64,000 bases of DNA from Heterohyrax brucei (Eukaryota; Chordata; Mammalia; Hyracoidea; Procaviidae). The notes beneath the pieces were generated by a model. The model was not told the origin of the DNA. It did no database searches and saw only the letters and a program-made list of their open reading frames with translations. Of the stretch, positions 35,572 to 45,120 are shown in pieces. The stretch lies in the NCBI GenBank assembly GCA_028571685.1, contig CM053162.1, forward strand, positions 5,894,001 through 5,958,000, given 5' to 3'. How positions within the stretch are numbered: the first letter of the stretch is position 1; each line of letters opens with the position of its first letter. Both the position numbers and the translations under genes were made by a program.

Positions 35572-35817
35572 TTTGTCTGTTGCCAATGCATTCAGTACAG
35601 CTTGGATTTCTTTCTTTACTGCCACTAGTTCTTGTTCACATGCTACCTCCTGAAATGGCTGAACATCAACCGGTTCTTTCTGGTACTCTGTGTATTTCCT
35701 TCCATTTTCTTTCGTTGCTTTCTGTGTCATTCAACATTTTGCCCACAGAATCTTTCAAAGCTGTAGCTTAAGGCTTGAATGCTTTCTTTAGTTCTTAATA
35801 CCAAGCATGCTCCTCCC
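35572..35817 (-). mobile_element. RTE LINE, minus strand, 5' segment after LTR
   Basis: It continues the host RTE: minus open stretch 35545-35730 reads PVDVQPFQEVACEQELVAVK and KEIQAVLNALATDKC, the region just before the reverse transcriptase domain. The element is 5'-truncated near 35817, about 2.2 kb without the LTR. Confidence 0.88.
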
Positions 35818-35894
35818 TTTTGGTTTGATAAAAATTGAATAAATGTTCACTTTGCACAAGGTGCTGGTCAGGTGCTTAGCGCAAGAGCAGGTAT

Positions 35895-38640
35895 GTGTTT
35901 GTTGAGAGAAGAGCTGTCTATTTTTGTTTCCAAAACAGTTAGAATTTGCTTTATGTATTTTAGAGCACTGTCACTGGAAACATAAATATTTAATATGGTT
36001 TTGTCTTCCTGCAGTATTGACCCTTTAATCATTACTTAGTGTCCTTCCTTAATGTGGTGGATTTTACTTTAAACTCTATTTTATCAGAAATTAATATTGC
36101 CTCTCTTGCTCGTTTTTTTGAATGCTGTTTGCCTGATATAATTTTTTTCTGTCTTTTGTGTTTTCATTTGCTTGTGTATTGAAGTCTAAGGTGTGCCTCT
36201 TATAGTCCGAATATAGAGGGATCATGCTTTTTAATGCAGTCTGCAACTTTCCATCTCTTTATTGGTGCATTCAATCCATTTACATTCAGGATAATTATCA
36301 ATAGGTATGAGTTTAGTGCTGTAATTTTGATGTCTTTTTGTGCACTGCACAATTCTTGTGTTCCAGTTAATTTTCTGTGCTGAGTTGTTTTTCTTTATGT
36401 AATTTCATTTTATTGTTGGTGGTTCTGTATTTGGTGAGACGTCATGTTTTTCTTGTTTTTTATTTTGACGTGTAGGATTTTTAATTTCCTTTGTGGTTAC
36501 CTTAATATTTACACATATTCTTCTAAATTTACACTAGTCTTGAATTTCCTTTTATAGCCTTTACTACTTTTTCACATGAAAAATGCATTACTACATTCTT
36601 AAGCCTTCATTTCTTTTCTGTTATAATGTTTACATAAGAACATCTCTGTTTCCCTATTTTCAGTGTTTTGCGTTTGATTTATTTTTGTGAGTTCCCTATT
36701 TTTGTGAGTTCCCAGGTTGATGTCCAGTTGCTCTGTTCTGCATTCTAGTCTTGGGGGTCTTATCTGATGTTATTGATTTTCTAGCCAAAAGACTCCCTTT
36801 AGTGCTTCTTATAATTTTTTTTCAAATTCCCTAAATTTCTATTTATCTAAGAATGTCCTAATACCACCACCATATTTGAAAGACAGTTTTTCTGGATATA
36901 ATTCTTGCCTGGAAACTAATTTTCTTAAAGGGATTCTATATATTTTGCCCTTGTCTCTTGCCTATATGGTTTCTTCTAAGAAGTCTCAGCTTAATCTTAT
37001 TAACTTTCATTTGTAAGTTATCTTTAGTTTATTTCTAGCAACTTTTAAAATTGTTTCTTTATCTTTAGATTTAGCAAACATGATTATAATACGCCTTGAT
37101 GTCTTTCTTTTAGGATCTACCTTGTGTGGAATTCAGTGAGTGTCTTGGATAGGTATCTTCCCATAATTCATATCAAGGAAGTTTTCTGTCAACAAGTCTT
37201 TGACAATTCTCTATTTTTTGTTATCCCCTCTGTCTTGGCACTCCAGTTACTTGTAGAGTATTCCTTTTCATAGAGTCCCACATCATATTTAGTGTTTCTT
37301 GTCTTTTTAAAAAAATTCTTTTGTCTCATCTTCAGTCTCACTAATTCAGTCTTCCATTGTCTCAATTCTTTTCCTTTGACTTTTCATTACATTGCCTTCT
37401 GTAATTTTATTATTAATCTTCTGAATTTCTACTTCCTCTCTCTGGATGGTTTCTTGCAGTCTGTTCAATATGCCTCTGTGCCTTGCTGCAGTTATTGTCT
37501 CCTTCCTGACCTCCTGAAGAGTTCTAAACATTAGTCTTTTATATTCCACCTCTGGTAATTCCAGGAAGTTCTCTTCATCTGGAAAATTTCTTGATTCTTT
37601 GTTTGGAGACCTTTCTTAAGCCATGGTAATGTGCCCCTTTAAGTGATTTGATACTGGCTATTGTATCTGAGCCACAGTAATTGAATTTTTATTTTATATT
37701 TGTTTACTGTGTTCTAGCTTCTTGTTTCGTTTTGTTTTAAAATGTTCAAATAGGCTTGTCATGTGTGATAGTTTGGTTATTGCTGCCTTTGAAGCTGATA
37801 TCAGTTGGTTAGAGCCGTTACTAGGCATGTGAGCCAAGGAGTCTGTTTACTTTTCTTGTGTGGATTTAGCTCAGATGTCCAGGTAATCAGTCACAAAGTG
37901 TGTGGTGCAGATTCTCCTCTACTGTCCTAGATGGGCAGGGTTTTCTTTTTTTTTTTTTTGTGCTGATACAAGTATCTGACTGCAGGTGCTGAAAAATGCA
38001 GTGGGTTAACAGATGTTCCTGAGTGCCTGTGAGGATGGTACATCCCCTTATGTCTCATTCTAGGTGAAGGAACTGTTTCTTCCCTGAATTTCTGGCTCAG
38101 AGCAGTTGATATCTTTTTCCCTCATTCCTCCAGTTTGTTAAATTGTTCCCTCTCCAGTCTGGGAGAATTGTTCAGGGCATGCAAGGAGTCTACTTTTAGC
38201 TGAGGTAATGCTGCCAGGCTCTAGGGCCAGACTGCAGTGAAGAGAAGGGAAGAGTAAGTATTGGGAAAAGGGAGAGAGGTGTATCCCAAGGGAAGATTCA
38301 GATCTGTGCAAAGTAGGTTAGATGTAAGTCATTTAGCTTTTGATGATCAAATGCCATTTTCCACTATTTCTGGGAGTAAGAGTGGACTCTCCTCTCAGTC
38401 TCTCTTGTGGAGAGGCACACCCTGCAAACATCACTGCTCTGTTCATCACCCTGGCTGCAGCCTAATCCCAGCAGCTCAGGTTTTGCCAGTCCTAGGTGCC
38501 ACTCTCCCTTCCCTGCTACTTTGATACTCAAGTCTCCTAGAATGTCATATATAATCAATTCATTTGTTAATTTGGGTGTTTTGTTGTTAGAGGGGACACA
38601 GGAAGCATCTGACTACTGTGCTATCTTGGTCTCACCTTTT
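35895..38640 (-). mobile_element. L1 LINE, 5' half, minus strand
   Basis: It is homologous block for block to 30040-33000: 'ctaaggtgtgcctcttatag' (endonuclease region), 'tctacttcctctctctggat' (ORF1 region; compare the minus stretch 37346-37549, RRGILNRLQETIQREE and VEIQKINNKI) and the 5' UTR with 'ggatttagctcagatgtcc'. It ends near 38640 at 'gctatcttggtctcacc', a candidate 5' end. The 3' half is missing, which is unusual for L1 and implies later deletion or recombination. All frames are broken. Confidence 0.8.
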
Positions 38641-38979
38641 ACTGTAAATTTTGGTCAAACATTCTCTAATTATCAGAAGGAGAAAACACAGAACAGAATT
38701 TCAAATTTTCACAGACTCCATATCTTCTGGAGCCACGAAATGTGATAGACTTAGTAACTATCATCCTGAGATAATCTTTAATGCTTGAACTAAAAAATGC
38801 CCCCTGAATCTTCCTTAAAAGCTAACAACAGTTTAACTAGTAAAAATGTCTGCCTTGCACACTATGCTCTTATAAAACTATCTCTACAGGATCAAAGTGA
38901 CAGTAATGACTCTAGAAAGGTTACAGAAGAAACTTTGAGAACAATGAGTTTATGGTAATAGTGGAAAAACAACTCAGTA
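38641..38979. other. No gene or repeat recognised
   Basis: May include decayed L1 3' sequence leading into the next entry. Nothing certain. Confidence 0.3.
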
Positions 38980-39140
38980 AAGCAGGATGAGAATGGGTGC
39001 ACAACTCAAAGAATGTAATCAGTGTCACTGAATTGTGCACAGTGCATGTTTTACCATTTACATTTTTTTCTTTTTTTTATTTAATATAACTGAGACCATT
39101 TACATTCTTAGTAACAAAATAAAATTTTAAAAATACTAGT
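38980..39140 (+). repeat. Old L1 (L1M type) 3' end
   Basis: 'agaatgtaatcagtgtcact' and 'gaattgtgcacagtgcatg' with a following T/A-rich stretch are a near match to the L1M 3' end at 63540-63600. Confidence 0.6.
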
Positions 39141-39784
39141 TTCAAAAGCAGTTTGAAAATATTCATATATAGAATCAGCAAAGAAACAGCCATTACAATA
39201 TTCTTTTGGGAAGAGAAAAGTAATAAAACAATGAAGAAGTTGTTATAATCATAACTTTTTCACAGCATGAGAGTTCAAATACTCTGTTGGCATGATCTCA
39301 GGACAGAGCTCATTTCTGTGTAGTCCTTATCCTCAGCACCCCCTCATCTCATTATTTCTCTCTATATACACTTTATAGCACATGGAACCATGATCCACAT
39401 GTTGCTATTGTTGGTCTTCTCACAGCCAGCTTTTTCTTAACTCTTTCAGCCTGAGTTTTCCTTTGGTCACCTTCATTCCCCTTATTTCTCTTCCCAATCA
39501 TCTGACAATTCTTGGCTCTCCATTTAATGTCTTTTGCTTGCTCACAAGGGCCATATGAAGGAGCTTCTAGAAGAGGACTGTACTTCCCTGGACCTACTGT
39601 TTACTTCTTGAACTTTGAGAATCAGGTCGGGAAACCCGACAGAGGAGCCATGACTCCACTGCTCGGTGGTTAAGCCCCTGACATACAATAGCAAGGTATT
39701 TGGTCTGTTATAAAATGTGTCAGAAAAGATAAGGAACAATGGCAATAGTTTTAAAATTGATAAAATCTAACTTCTAAACAACAG
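39141..39784. other. No gene or repeat recognised
   Basis: A short inverted motif 'gtcgggaaacccgac' at 39626-39640 is a small perfect hairpin (gtcggg / cccgac around aaa). Otherwise nothing stands out. Confidence 0.4.
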
Positions 39785-39960
39785 TGCTATGTGCCAAGCC
39801 TTCTAGAGGTTTTCTTTGTATTTTCCAGGTTATTCCTGACTATAAGGCCTTACAACAGTAACTTCGTCTTATGGAAGGAAAACACTGAGACACAGTCAAT
39901 AACTTGATCCAGGGCACATAGCCAATGATGACGTCTGATTTTCAGCTGTTCCTCATTGTA
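39785..39960 (-). repeat. MIR-type SINE
   Basis: 'gaaaacactgagacacagtc' and 'acttgatccagggcacatag' with 'ccaatgatgac' match the reversed MIR pattern (…gaggaaactgaggctcag… …ttgcccaaggtcacacagct…). Confidence 0.55.
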
Positions 39961-40029
39961 TTAAAGCAGTGAATGGTCGACTTCTGTGCAGCCTTTCCTG
40001 TTATAATTCCCACCCAAGTGATTCAGCAA

Positions 40030-40610
40030 GACTGTGTGACAGGGTAATTGTGACCAACAGGACTGGTCAGTTCAGCCATCCTGCTGAGCTTGAAATGAGT
40101 CACTCCAGAAGTGGGAAATAAAGAATCCCACCACCACTAATTAAGAACAGCCAGGAGCAGAGAGGGCATCCTTTGGACCCGGGATCACTCTGCTGAGAAG
40201 CTCCTGGACCCAGGATACAGAAAGTAAACTGTAACCCCGAAGACAGCAAGTAGAGGTGGAAGAGAAGCAGTGACAGGAGAGACAGCACAGAAGTCTCCCT
40301 GGGCAGAGGCAGACGCAGAGGGCCAGTGAGAGGAATGGTTTCTCAGTATGGCTGGGAAGAGTCTGTTCTGATGGAAGAACTAAATCCTGAGTATTTCTGA
40401 ATCTGCATTATAACCTGTTACTTCCCTATTGTCTGTGAGTTCTGTGTGGCTATTGCAATGAACTATAGAACCCAGCAGAGAAGTAGAGAGTACTGTGGGA
40501 GGGATGGTTAGTGTCAAAATTAATAAAGATGGTAAGAGAGGAGGCAGCCTCAGAGGACTCAGTCTTGGACTGCTGACCTTAATTCTCCTTCCTTCTTGTA
40601 CAGTTACAGG
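40030..40610 (+). mobile_element. Possible LTR (lineage-specific ERV/MaLR type)
   Basis: The stretch has LTR-like phrases: 'aagctcctggacccaggata' and 'cattgcaatgaac'-type sequence, 'ttgtctgtgagttctgtgtg', 'gaacccagcagagaagtaga' and 'cttggactgctgacctt'. No TG...CA ends or duplication are fixed, so class and limits are uncertain. Confidence 0.35.
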
Positions 40611-41164
40611 AGGTCAGAAAACACACCCATGACATTTTTACAATTAGGAATGTAAAAACCTAACATAGCAATCATTGTTTGAATGCCCCCGGGTCTATTT
40701 CTCATGTGGTAAAAAATAAGCACCATTATCAGGCCTGAAGAATACAGAGAGATTGGAACCAAGAGAGATGTAAAAACCAAGGCCTTGAAGCTGGGATAGA
40801 TGGGAAAAGGAGTTATCAGGGTCTAGGAGAGCTACCAAATAACAGAACAGCAGATGCAGTCATTAAGGTGGAGATTCAGTATCACAAATCTAGGGTTAGG
40901 GAAATGAGAGAATGTGCAAGGAAGTTGGAAACAACTGAAGTGCATGTAATGGGCATGTCTGAGGTAACTGCCAAGAGCATTTGCTGGTTGGTGATGCTGT
41001 CTTTTAAGGCTGAGCTAGGAAACAATATTATACGTATGTAGTGCCAGGATAGCATTCAAATGCTGATCTTAAATAAAATACAACAAGCTTAGAGTTGGAT
41101 GTGATCTAAGGGACTCAAAGGAGAAAAAAGTGGAAAAATAATTAGAAGATAATTTTCTGAGACG
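40611..41164. other. No gene or repeat recognised
   Basis: Possibly old LINE remnants (40860-41000), not assignable. Confidence 0.3.
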
Positions 41165-41590
41165 ATGTATTGCTATTAGGTGCTGTTGAGTCAGTTCTGA
41201 CTAATAGCAACCCTAGGTGCAAAAGAAAGAAACTCTGCCTGGCCCTCCACGATTCTCACAATCTTTGTTATGCTTGAGCCCATTACTGCAGCCACTGCGT
41301 CAATTATTTTTCACTCAGCCTCTACTTCAGGGCCTCTTCATCTTTCAGCACCATATCTGGCAATGTTCTGCTGCTATTCATAAGGGTCTCACTGGCTGAT
41401 TTTTTTCAGAAGTAGAACACTGGGTCCTTCTTCCTAGACTGTTATGCTGGGTTTGTTTTAGTCTGGAAAATCAACTGGAATGTCTCCATCATGAGTAACT
41501 CTGCTGGTATTTGAATATCAATAGCATAACTTCCAGTATCATACCAATACTCAAACTCCTACAGTATGACACATTGACAAATGCATGGAT
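41165..41590 (-). mobile_element. RTE LINE reduced to its 3' and 5' ends
   Basis: 41165-41315 is the reversed RTE 3' end ('ttgctattaggtgctgttga', 'gttatgcttgagcccattac', 'gcagccactgcgtcaatt'). From about 41335 the sequence is the RTE 5' end ('tcatctttcagcaccatatc', 'gttctgctgctattcataag', 'gtctggaaaatcaactggaa'). Everything between, over 2.5 kb including both enzymatic domains, is missing. It lies 200 bp from the NTM exon. Confidence 0.8.
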
Positions 41591-41788
41591 AAGAAAATAT
41601 ATTATTGGAACAAAAAATAAATAAATGAAAGTTAAAAAAAATCTGATCCTGTCCAAATTATTGAAAACATATTTTCTAACTGCAACATGACAGCCAGGAA
41701 GATGCTCAGCTGTCAAGCCCATTGAGGGTCAGAGACAAACTCTCTAAAGGAGCTTTGCCAGCTTTCCGTCTCTAGCTGCACAGCTGAG
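41591..41788. other. Intronic sequence next to the NTM donor
   Basis: AT-rich intronic sequence with no recognised element. It contains a T/A-rich stretch at 41595-41645. Confidence 0.4.
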
Positions 41789-41800
41789 TCCACCTACCTT
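41789..41800 (-). promoter_or_regulatory. NTM: Splice donor of the NTM exon
   Basis: On the minus strand the exon ends CAAG and the intron begins GTAGGTGG, with the GT at 41797-41796. This is a near-consensus U2 donor, and it puts the exon end exactly after the VQ codons expected for the IgLON exon boundary. Confidence 0.88.
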
Positions 41801-42030
41801 GTACGATGAGGTGGACCCGTGAGGTCTTCGGGTGGTTGTCTGTCTGCACAGAGCAGGTGTAAGGACCCTCGTCGTACACATCCACGTTCTGGATCTCAAT
41901 GCTATACTGGGTCTGGGTATTGCTCAGCAAGACCACACGAGGGTCCAGACACCACTTGTCATTCCCAGCATAGAGAATTGTGCTACGGTTTAGCCAGGCC
42001 ACCCGGGTGACTCGGTTGTCAATGGTGCAC
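41798..42030 (-). CDS. NTM: Neurotrimin exon: first Ig domain (internal coding exon)
   Basis: This 233-bp internal exon encodes 77 complete residues of the first Ig domain of neurotrimin, a GPI-anchored IgLON adhesion protein of neuronal membranes that forms homo- and heterodimers with other IgLONs. The translation runs from [16 protein letters not shown] to SRVHLIVQ. Counting the first cysteine as 1, visible Ig features are Cys1, Trp12, an N-glycosylation sequon at Asn14 (NRS) and the DxGxYxC motif at 53-59 with Cys59 as disulfide partner. The stretch [19 protein letters not shown] separates NTM from its paralogue OPCML, which as I recall has KWSIDPRVIILVNTPTQ. The reading frame is open and matches the human protein as I remember it. 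The exon begins with the last base of an Arg codon (AG|G) and ends after the first base of a Val codon, so it is a 2-to-1 phase exon. It is probably exon 2 in common numbering. It lies alone: no other NTM exon is in the window. Confidence 0.95.
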
Positions 42031-42060
42031 CTGTAGGGAAGACCAGATAGATAGGTCAAG
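42031..42060 (-). promoter_or_regulatory. NTM: Splice acceptor and branch point of the NTM exon
   Basis: On the minus strand the exon is preceded by a pyrimidine-rich tract ending in cttccctacag, with the AG at 42032-42031. A good branch-point candidate, cttgac, places its adenine at 42056, about 26 nt upstream of the exon. Spacing and composition are those of a normal U2 acceptor. Confidence 0.85.
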
Positions 42061-42194
42061 GGATTGGAGATAAAATGGGAGCCATCAGAGTGGGACTTTC
42101 TTGGCAAAGCTAGGATGTCTTGTAATCATGCACTGTCTTTCCTCTGTGCCCTCTTCCCTAGTATAACCAAAAAGGAGCAGCACCTCCTCGGCAC

Positions 42195-42384
42195 GTCCAT
42201 TGATTCTGATACATGTTGGCCCCACGTGTGTCAGAGCAGCACTGTGCTCCACGGCGTTTGTCATGGCTGGTTTTTCAGAAATAGATCATCAGATCTTTCT
42301 TTTGAGGTGCCTTTGGGTAGACCTGAACCTCCAACCTTTGGGTGAGCAGGTGAACATGTTAACTCTGCACTTGCCAGAGACTCC
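42195..42384 (-). repeat. AfroSINE, second subtype
   Basis: 'cagagcagcactgtgctcca', 'ttgtcatggctggtttttca', 'cttttgaggtgcctttgggt' and 'gacctgaacctccaaccttt' are the reverse of a subtype that differs from the common copies by its middle block. It lies 165 bp upstream of the NTM acceptor. Confidence 0.72.
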
Positions 42385-42896
42385 ACCCTCCAGTATCCAC
42401 ACATATATTTCCTTTTTTGAAGTTTCTCATGGGTACATCTTCTGGAGCTCAGTAGCAGAGGGCTTAGAGGATTATATCCTCAGAATAAAGACTGCCTCAG
42501 ACTTCAGATCAAAGTAGTCCTGTACTTCTGACACATCTGAAACATTTCAGTTCAAATAACTCCCCAGTTGTAAACTGCAGGCAGCTTCCATTCCCAAAGT
42601 GACTGAACCCCCGACCCCCCACTTCCCGTTTCCCCCTATTCTGGGCACTGTTGGGCCCTCCGTGTTCTCAAGGGCTTCAATCAATGATGGTAATCCCCCG
42701 CGTAACATTCCAGGCGTTTCCCGTGATTTCAATGATGGAATAGCTGTAGACATCCTTAAGGAAGTTCTCGTGGTAAAGGAACTGAGGCACAGAGAAGATA
42801 AATGCTCCTCGAAAGTATATGTGTGTGGAGGTGGGGAGACGGGTGCTCCCTTTTTTTTTTTGTCCCAACAGGGAGACTTAAGTCTATTTGTTTTTT
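42385..42896. other. No gene or repeat recognised
   Basis: Short frames on both strands (for example 42677-42868 minus) have no family signature. A T-run lies at 42850-42860. Confidence 0.35.
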
Positions 42897-43067
42897 TAGA
42901 GGTCTGGTGACACAGTGATTAAAAGTCTGGCTGCTAAAAAAAGGTTGGCAATTTGAATCCACGAAGCAAGCCACTCCTTATACACCCTATAGGACAGTTC
43001 TACTTTGTCCTATAGGGTTATAAAGAGTTAGAACTCGGTTGACAGCAATGCAGTTTTTTTGTTTAGT
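42897..43067 (+). repeat. AfroSINE
   Basis: Head 'aggtctggtgacacagtgat', body 'ccactccttatacaccctat' with 'aggacagttctactttgtcc', tail 'ttataaagagttagaactcg', then a T-rich tail. Diverged. Confidence 0.8.
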
Positions 43068-43194
43068 TTTTTGTTGTTGTTTGTTTCTTTTACTTCTAGT
43101 TGGCATTCGCCCTTACAGTAAGTTCACAAATGACAGCGAAAGTCCCAAAAATATGCAGTTTAGGGTTACAAATAAATTTTAGCAAGTAGGTAAA

Positions 43195-43320
43195 TTTTCA
43201 GATACAGAATTGAGACTAACGAGGATCAATAGCATCCTTCCCAGATCATACAGCTAATACGTGCCAGATCAGAAACCCAGCTTTTACCTAGTAAATGTGC
43301 CTGTTCTCATCTCAAATGAA
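43195..43320 (-). repeat. MIR-type SINE fragment
   Basis: 'agatcatacagctaatacgt' and 'gccagatcagaaacccagct' correspond to reversed MIR ('…gtcacacagctagtaagtggcagagctgggattcgaacccag…'). Confidence 0.6.
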
Positions 43321-43735
43321 TGACTTTTGGCAATAAGATTCTGAAGTCAAAACTAGGTAGAGACCACCATCACTTCGATTTATCTTCATGATACTCAGCA
43401 GCAAAAACAGTCAATTACTGCTAGACTAAAGGCATTTTCCAAAATTTCCAAACTGTTTGCACCTACAAAAGCAGACTTTATTTTCTTTTACTTTTGTATG
43501 TGAGTCCCCCAAAATTCTAGGAGTTCCATTTGTTTCCCTGTACTTCCCAATTTACCAGTCATTCTTGCCAAGTCATCATCCCATCTCTCTGTGTTTGTTT
43601 CCCTCTTCTGTGATACCAAGTTTGTTCTGTAGCATCAGGCGAAATTCAAAGTCCTGATTCTGACTCTAATGTTAGAAATAGTGATGCATCACAGGATGCA
43701 CAGTGATGGATCAAATTTATACATTCCTTCACCGG
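43321..43735. other. No gene or repeat recognised
   Basis: I see nothing certain. 43457-43657 is open on the plus strand but has no family signature. Confidence 0.3.
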
Positions 43736-44265
43736 TATCCTGGATTAAATTGTGTCCCCCCAAAAATATGTGCAGCCATGTGGCTGGGCCATGACTCCCA
43801 GTATCTTGTGACTGTCCTCCATTTTGTGGTTTTCCTATGCTGTATGTGAAAGGATTAGGGTGGGACTGTAAATCCCTTTATAAGATCACCCCCCTGCTCC
43901 ACTGTAAAGGGAGTTTCCCTGGAGGAAACTCCAGGCTTGCCCCACCCTTAATCCTTTCATCCCGCAAGAGATAAAAGGAAAGAGAAGCAGGCAGAGAATT
44001 GGGAACCTCGTACCATCAAGAAAGCAGCACCAGGAGAAAAGCACATCTGTCAGACCTGAGGTTCCTGCGCCACAACACTCCCTGGGCAGAGACTGATGCA
44101 ATACCAGACTTTCCCCCAGAGTCAACAAGGGGGAAAGCCTTCCCCTGGAGTGGACACCCTGAATATGGACTTGCAGCCTACAAGACTATGTAAGAATAAA
44201 CCTTCCTTTGCTAAAGCCATCCACTCTGTGGTATTCTGTTAGAGCAGCCCTAGTGGACTGAAACA
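43736..44265 (+). mobile_element. Solo LTR of MLT1-like family, copy 4
   Basis: It starts at TATCCTGGATTAAATTGTG (a decayed TGTCATGG) and ends GTGGACTGAAACA. Flanks are accgg (43731-43735) and accag (44266-44270), a 5-bp target duplication with one change. 'gtaagaataaaccttccttt' near the 3' end is the polyadenylation region. It is the reverse complement of copies 2 and 5 and has no internal sequence. Confidence 0.85.
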
Positions 44266-44279
44266 ACCAGACACATAGC

Positions 44280-44480
44280 ACTTTTACATTCACATTGTCT
44301 CATCTGATTCTTGCAACAAGTCACTGCACTACACGCTTTTACTCATTCTTGCTTTTAAAGAGCAAAACTCTATGGTCCAAAGTGTTCTAGTGACTTTTCC
44401 AAGTTACCAGAGCTAGTAAGTGATGAGTGGGGCTTCCCATTCAGGTCGTCCATTTCCTGGTCCTGTGTACTCCCCAGCAT
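44280..44480 (-). repeat. MIR-type SINE
   Basis: 'ccaagttaccagagctagta' and 'agtgatgagtggggcttccc' match reversed MIR, with the less conserved end at 44280-44360. Confidence 0.55.
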
Positions 44481-44929
44481 GTGTAAAGGTGTCTTTTCAA
44501 GTGGGTATGAGCAATGGCTTCTACTGAATTCTCAAAATGGTCTGTGACAATCAAAACATCACCACTCAGGACACCAATTCCCTAGGCAGCAACTCATGAG
44601 ATGCAGCAGGCTGTGCCTTGCAGTCTTCCATCAGCACTTGTGTAAATGTCACACAATCACTGCTGGCCACTCAGGTTCAGGTGGGGAGTATCCTTTAGGG
44701 CTCTTGTGGATAAACTGGTCAACCAGGAACAATGCCTAGCATTGAGTAAGTTTTATGCTGTTTATTATATAAATACAAAATCTTACTAGGGTTAACTTAC
44801 AGTCAAGTTACAGGTGATATTCATTGAAGCTAAAAAAAAAATGCACAAATTGGCTTATATCACACTCATATCAAGTTCCAGAACCAGGATTCAAAATCAG
44901 TTTCACTGGCTACCTAATTCAGGGCTCTT
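44481..44929. other. No gene; possible MIR end at 44880
   Basis: 'gaaccaggattcaaaatcag' at 44880-44900 resembles the reversed MIR end. Nothing else is recognised. Confidence 0.35.
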
Positions 44930-44944
44930 GACTGTCTCTACAGT

Positions 44945-45120
44945 GCCTTCCCTAAGAGCATTTAGATAACTAATTCAGAAATTTATGCTTCGGAAGCACC
45001 TGAGAGACCTGCTGAAACACAGTCACTGGGCCCAAACCCCCAGTGTTTCTAACTCTTCTAAGCTTGGGGAGGGGTCTACAGTTAATGATTTCTACAAGTT
45101 GTTATTCCTTTACTCAAGTA
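44945..45120 (+). repeat. MER5A-like hAT DNA transposon remnant
   Basis: 'gaagcacctgagagacctgc', 'tgaaacacagtcactgggcc', 'aacccccagtgtttctaact' and 'gatttctacaagttgtt' keep the MER5 order. Diverged. Confidence 0.55.

Larger units (their letters stand above)
1..41797 (-). other. NTM: NTM intron downstream of the exon (partial)
   Basis: If the exon at 41798-42030 is used, everything below it on the minus strand is intron of NTM, at least 41.8 kb and running off the window. I looked for the next exon, which begins the second Ig domain, and found nothing like it on the minus strand. Known mammalian NTM genes span hundreds of kilobases to about 1 Mb, so long repeat-filled introns are expected. 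The content is given in the separate repeat entries. Confidence 0.8.
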
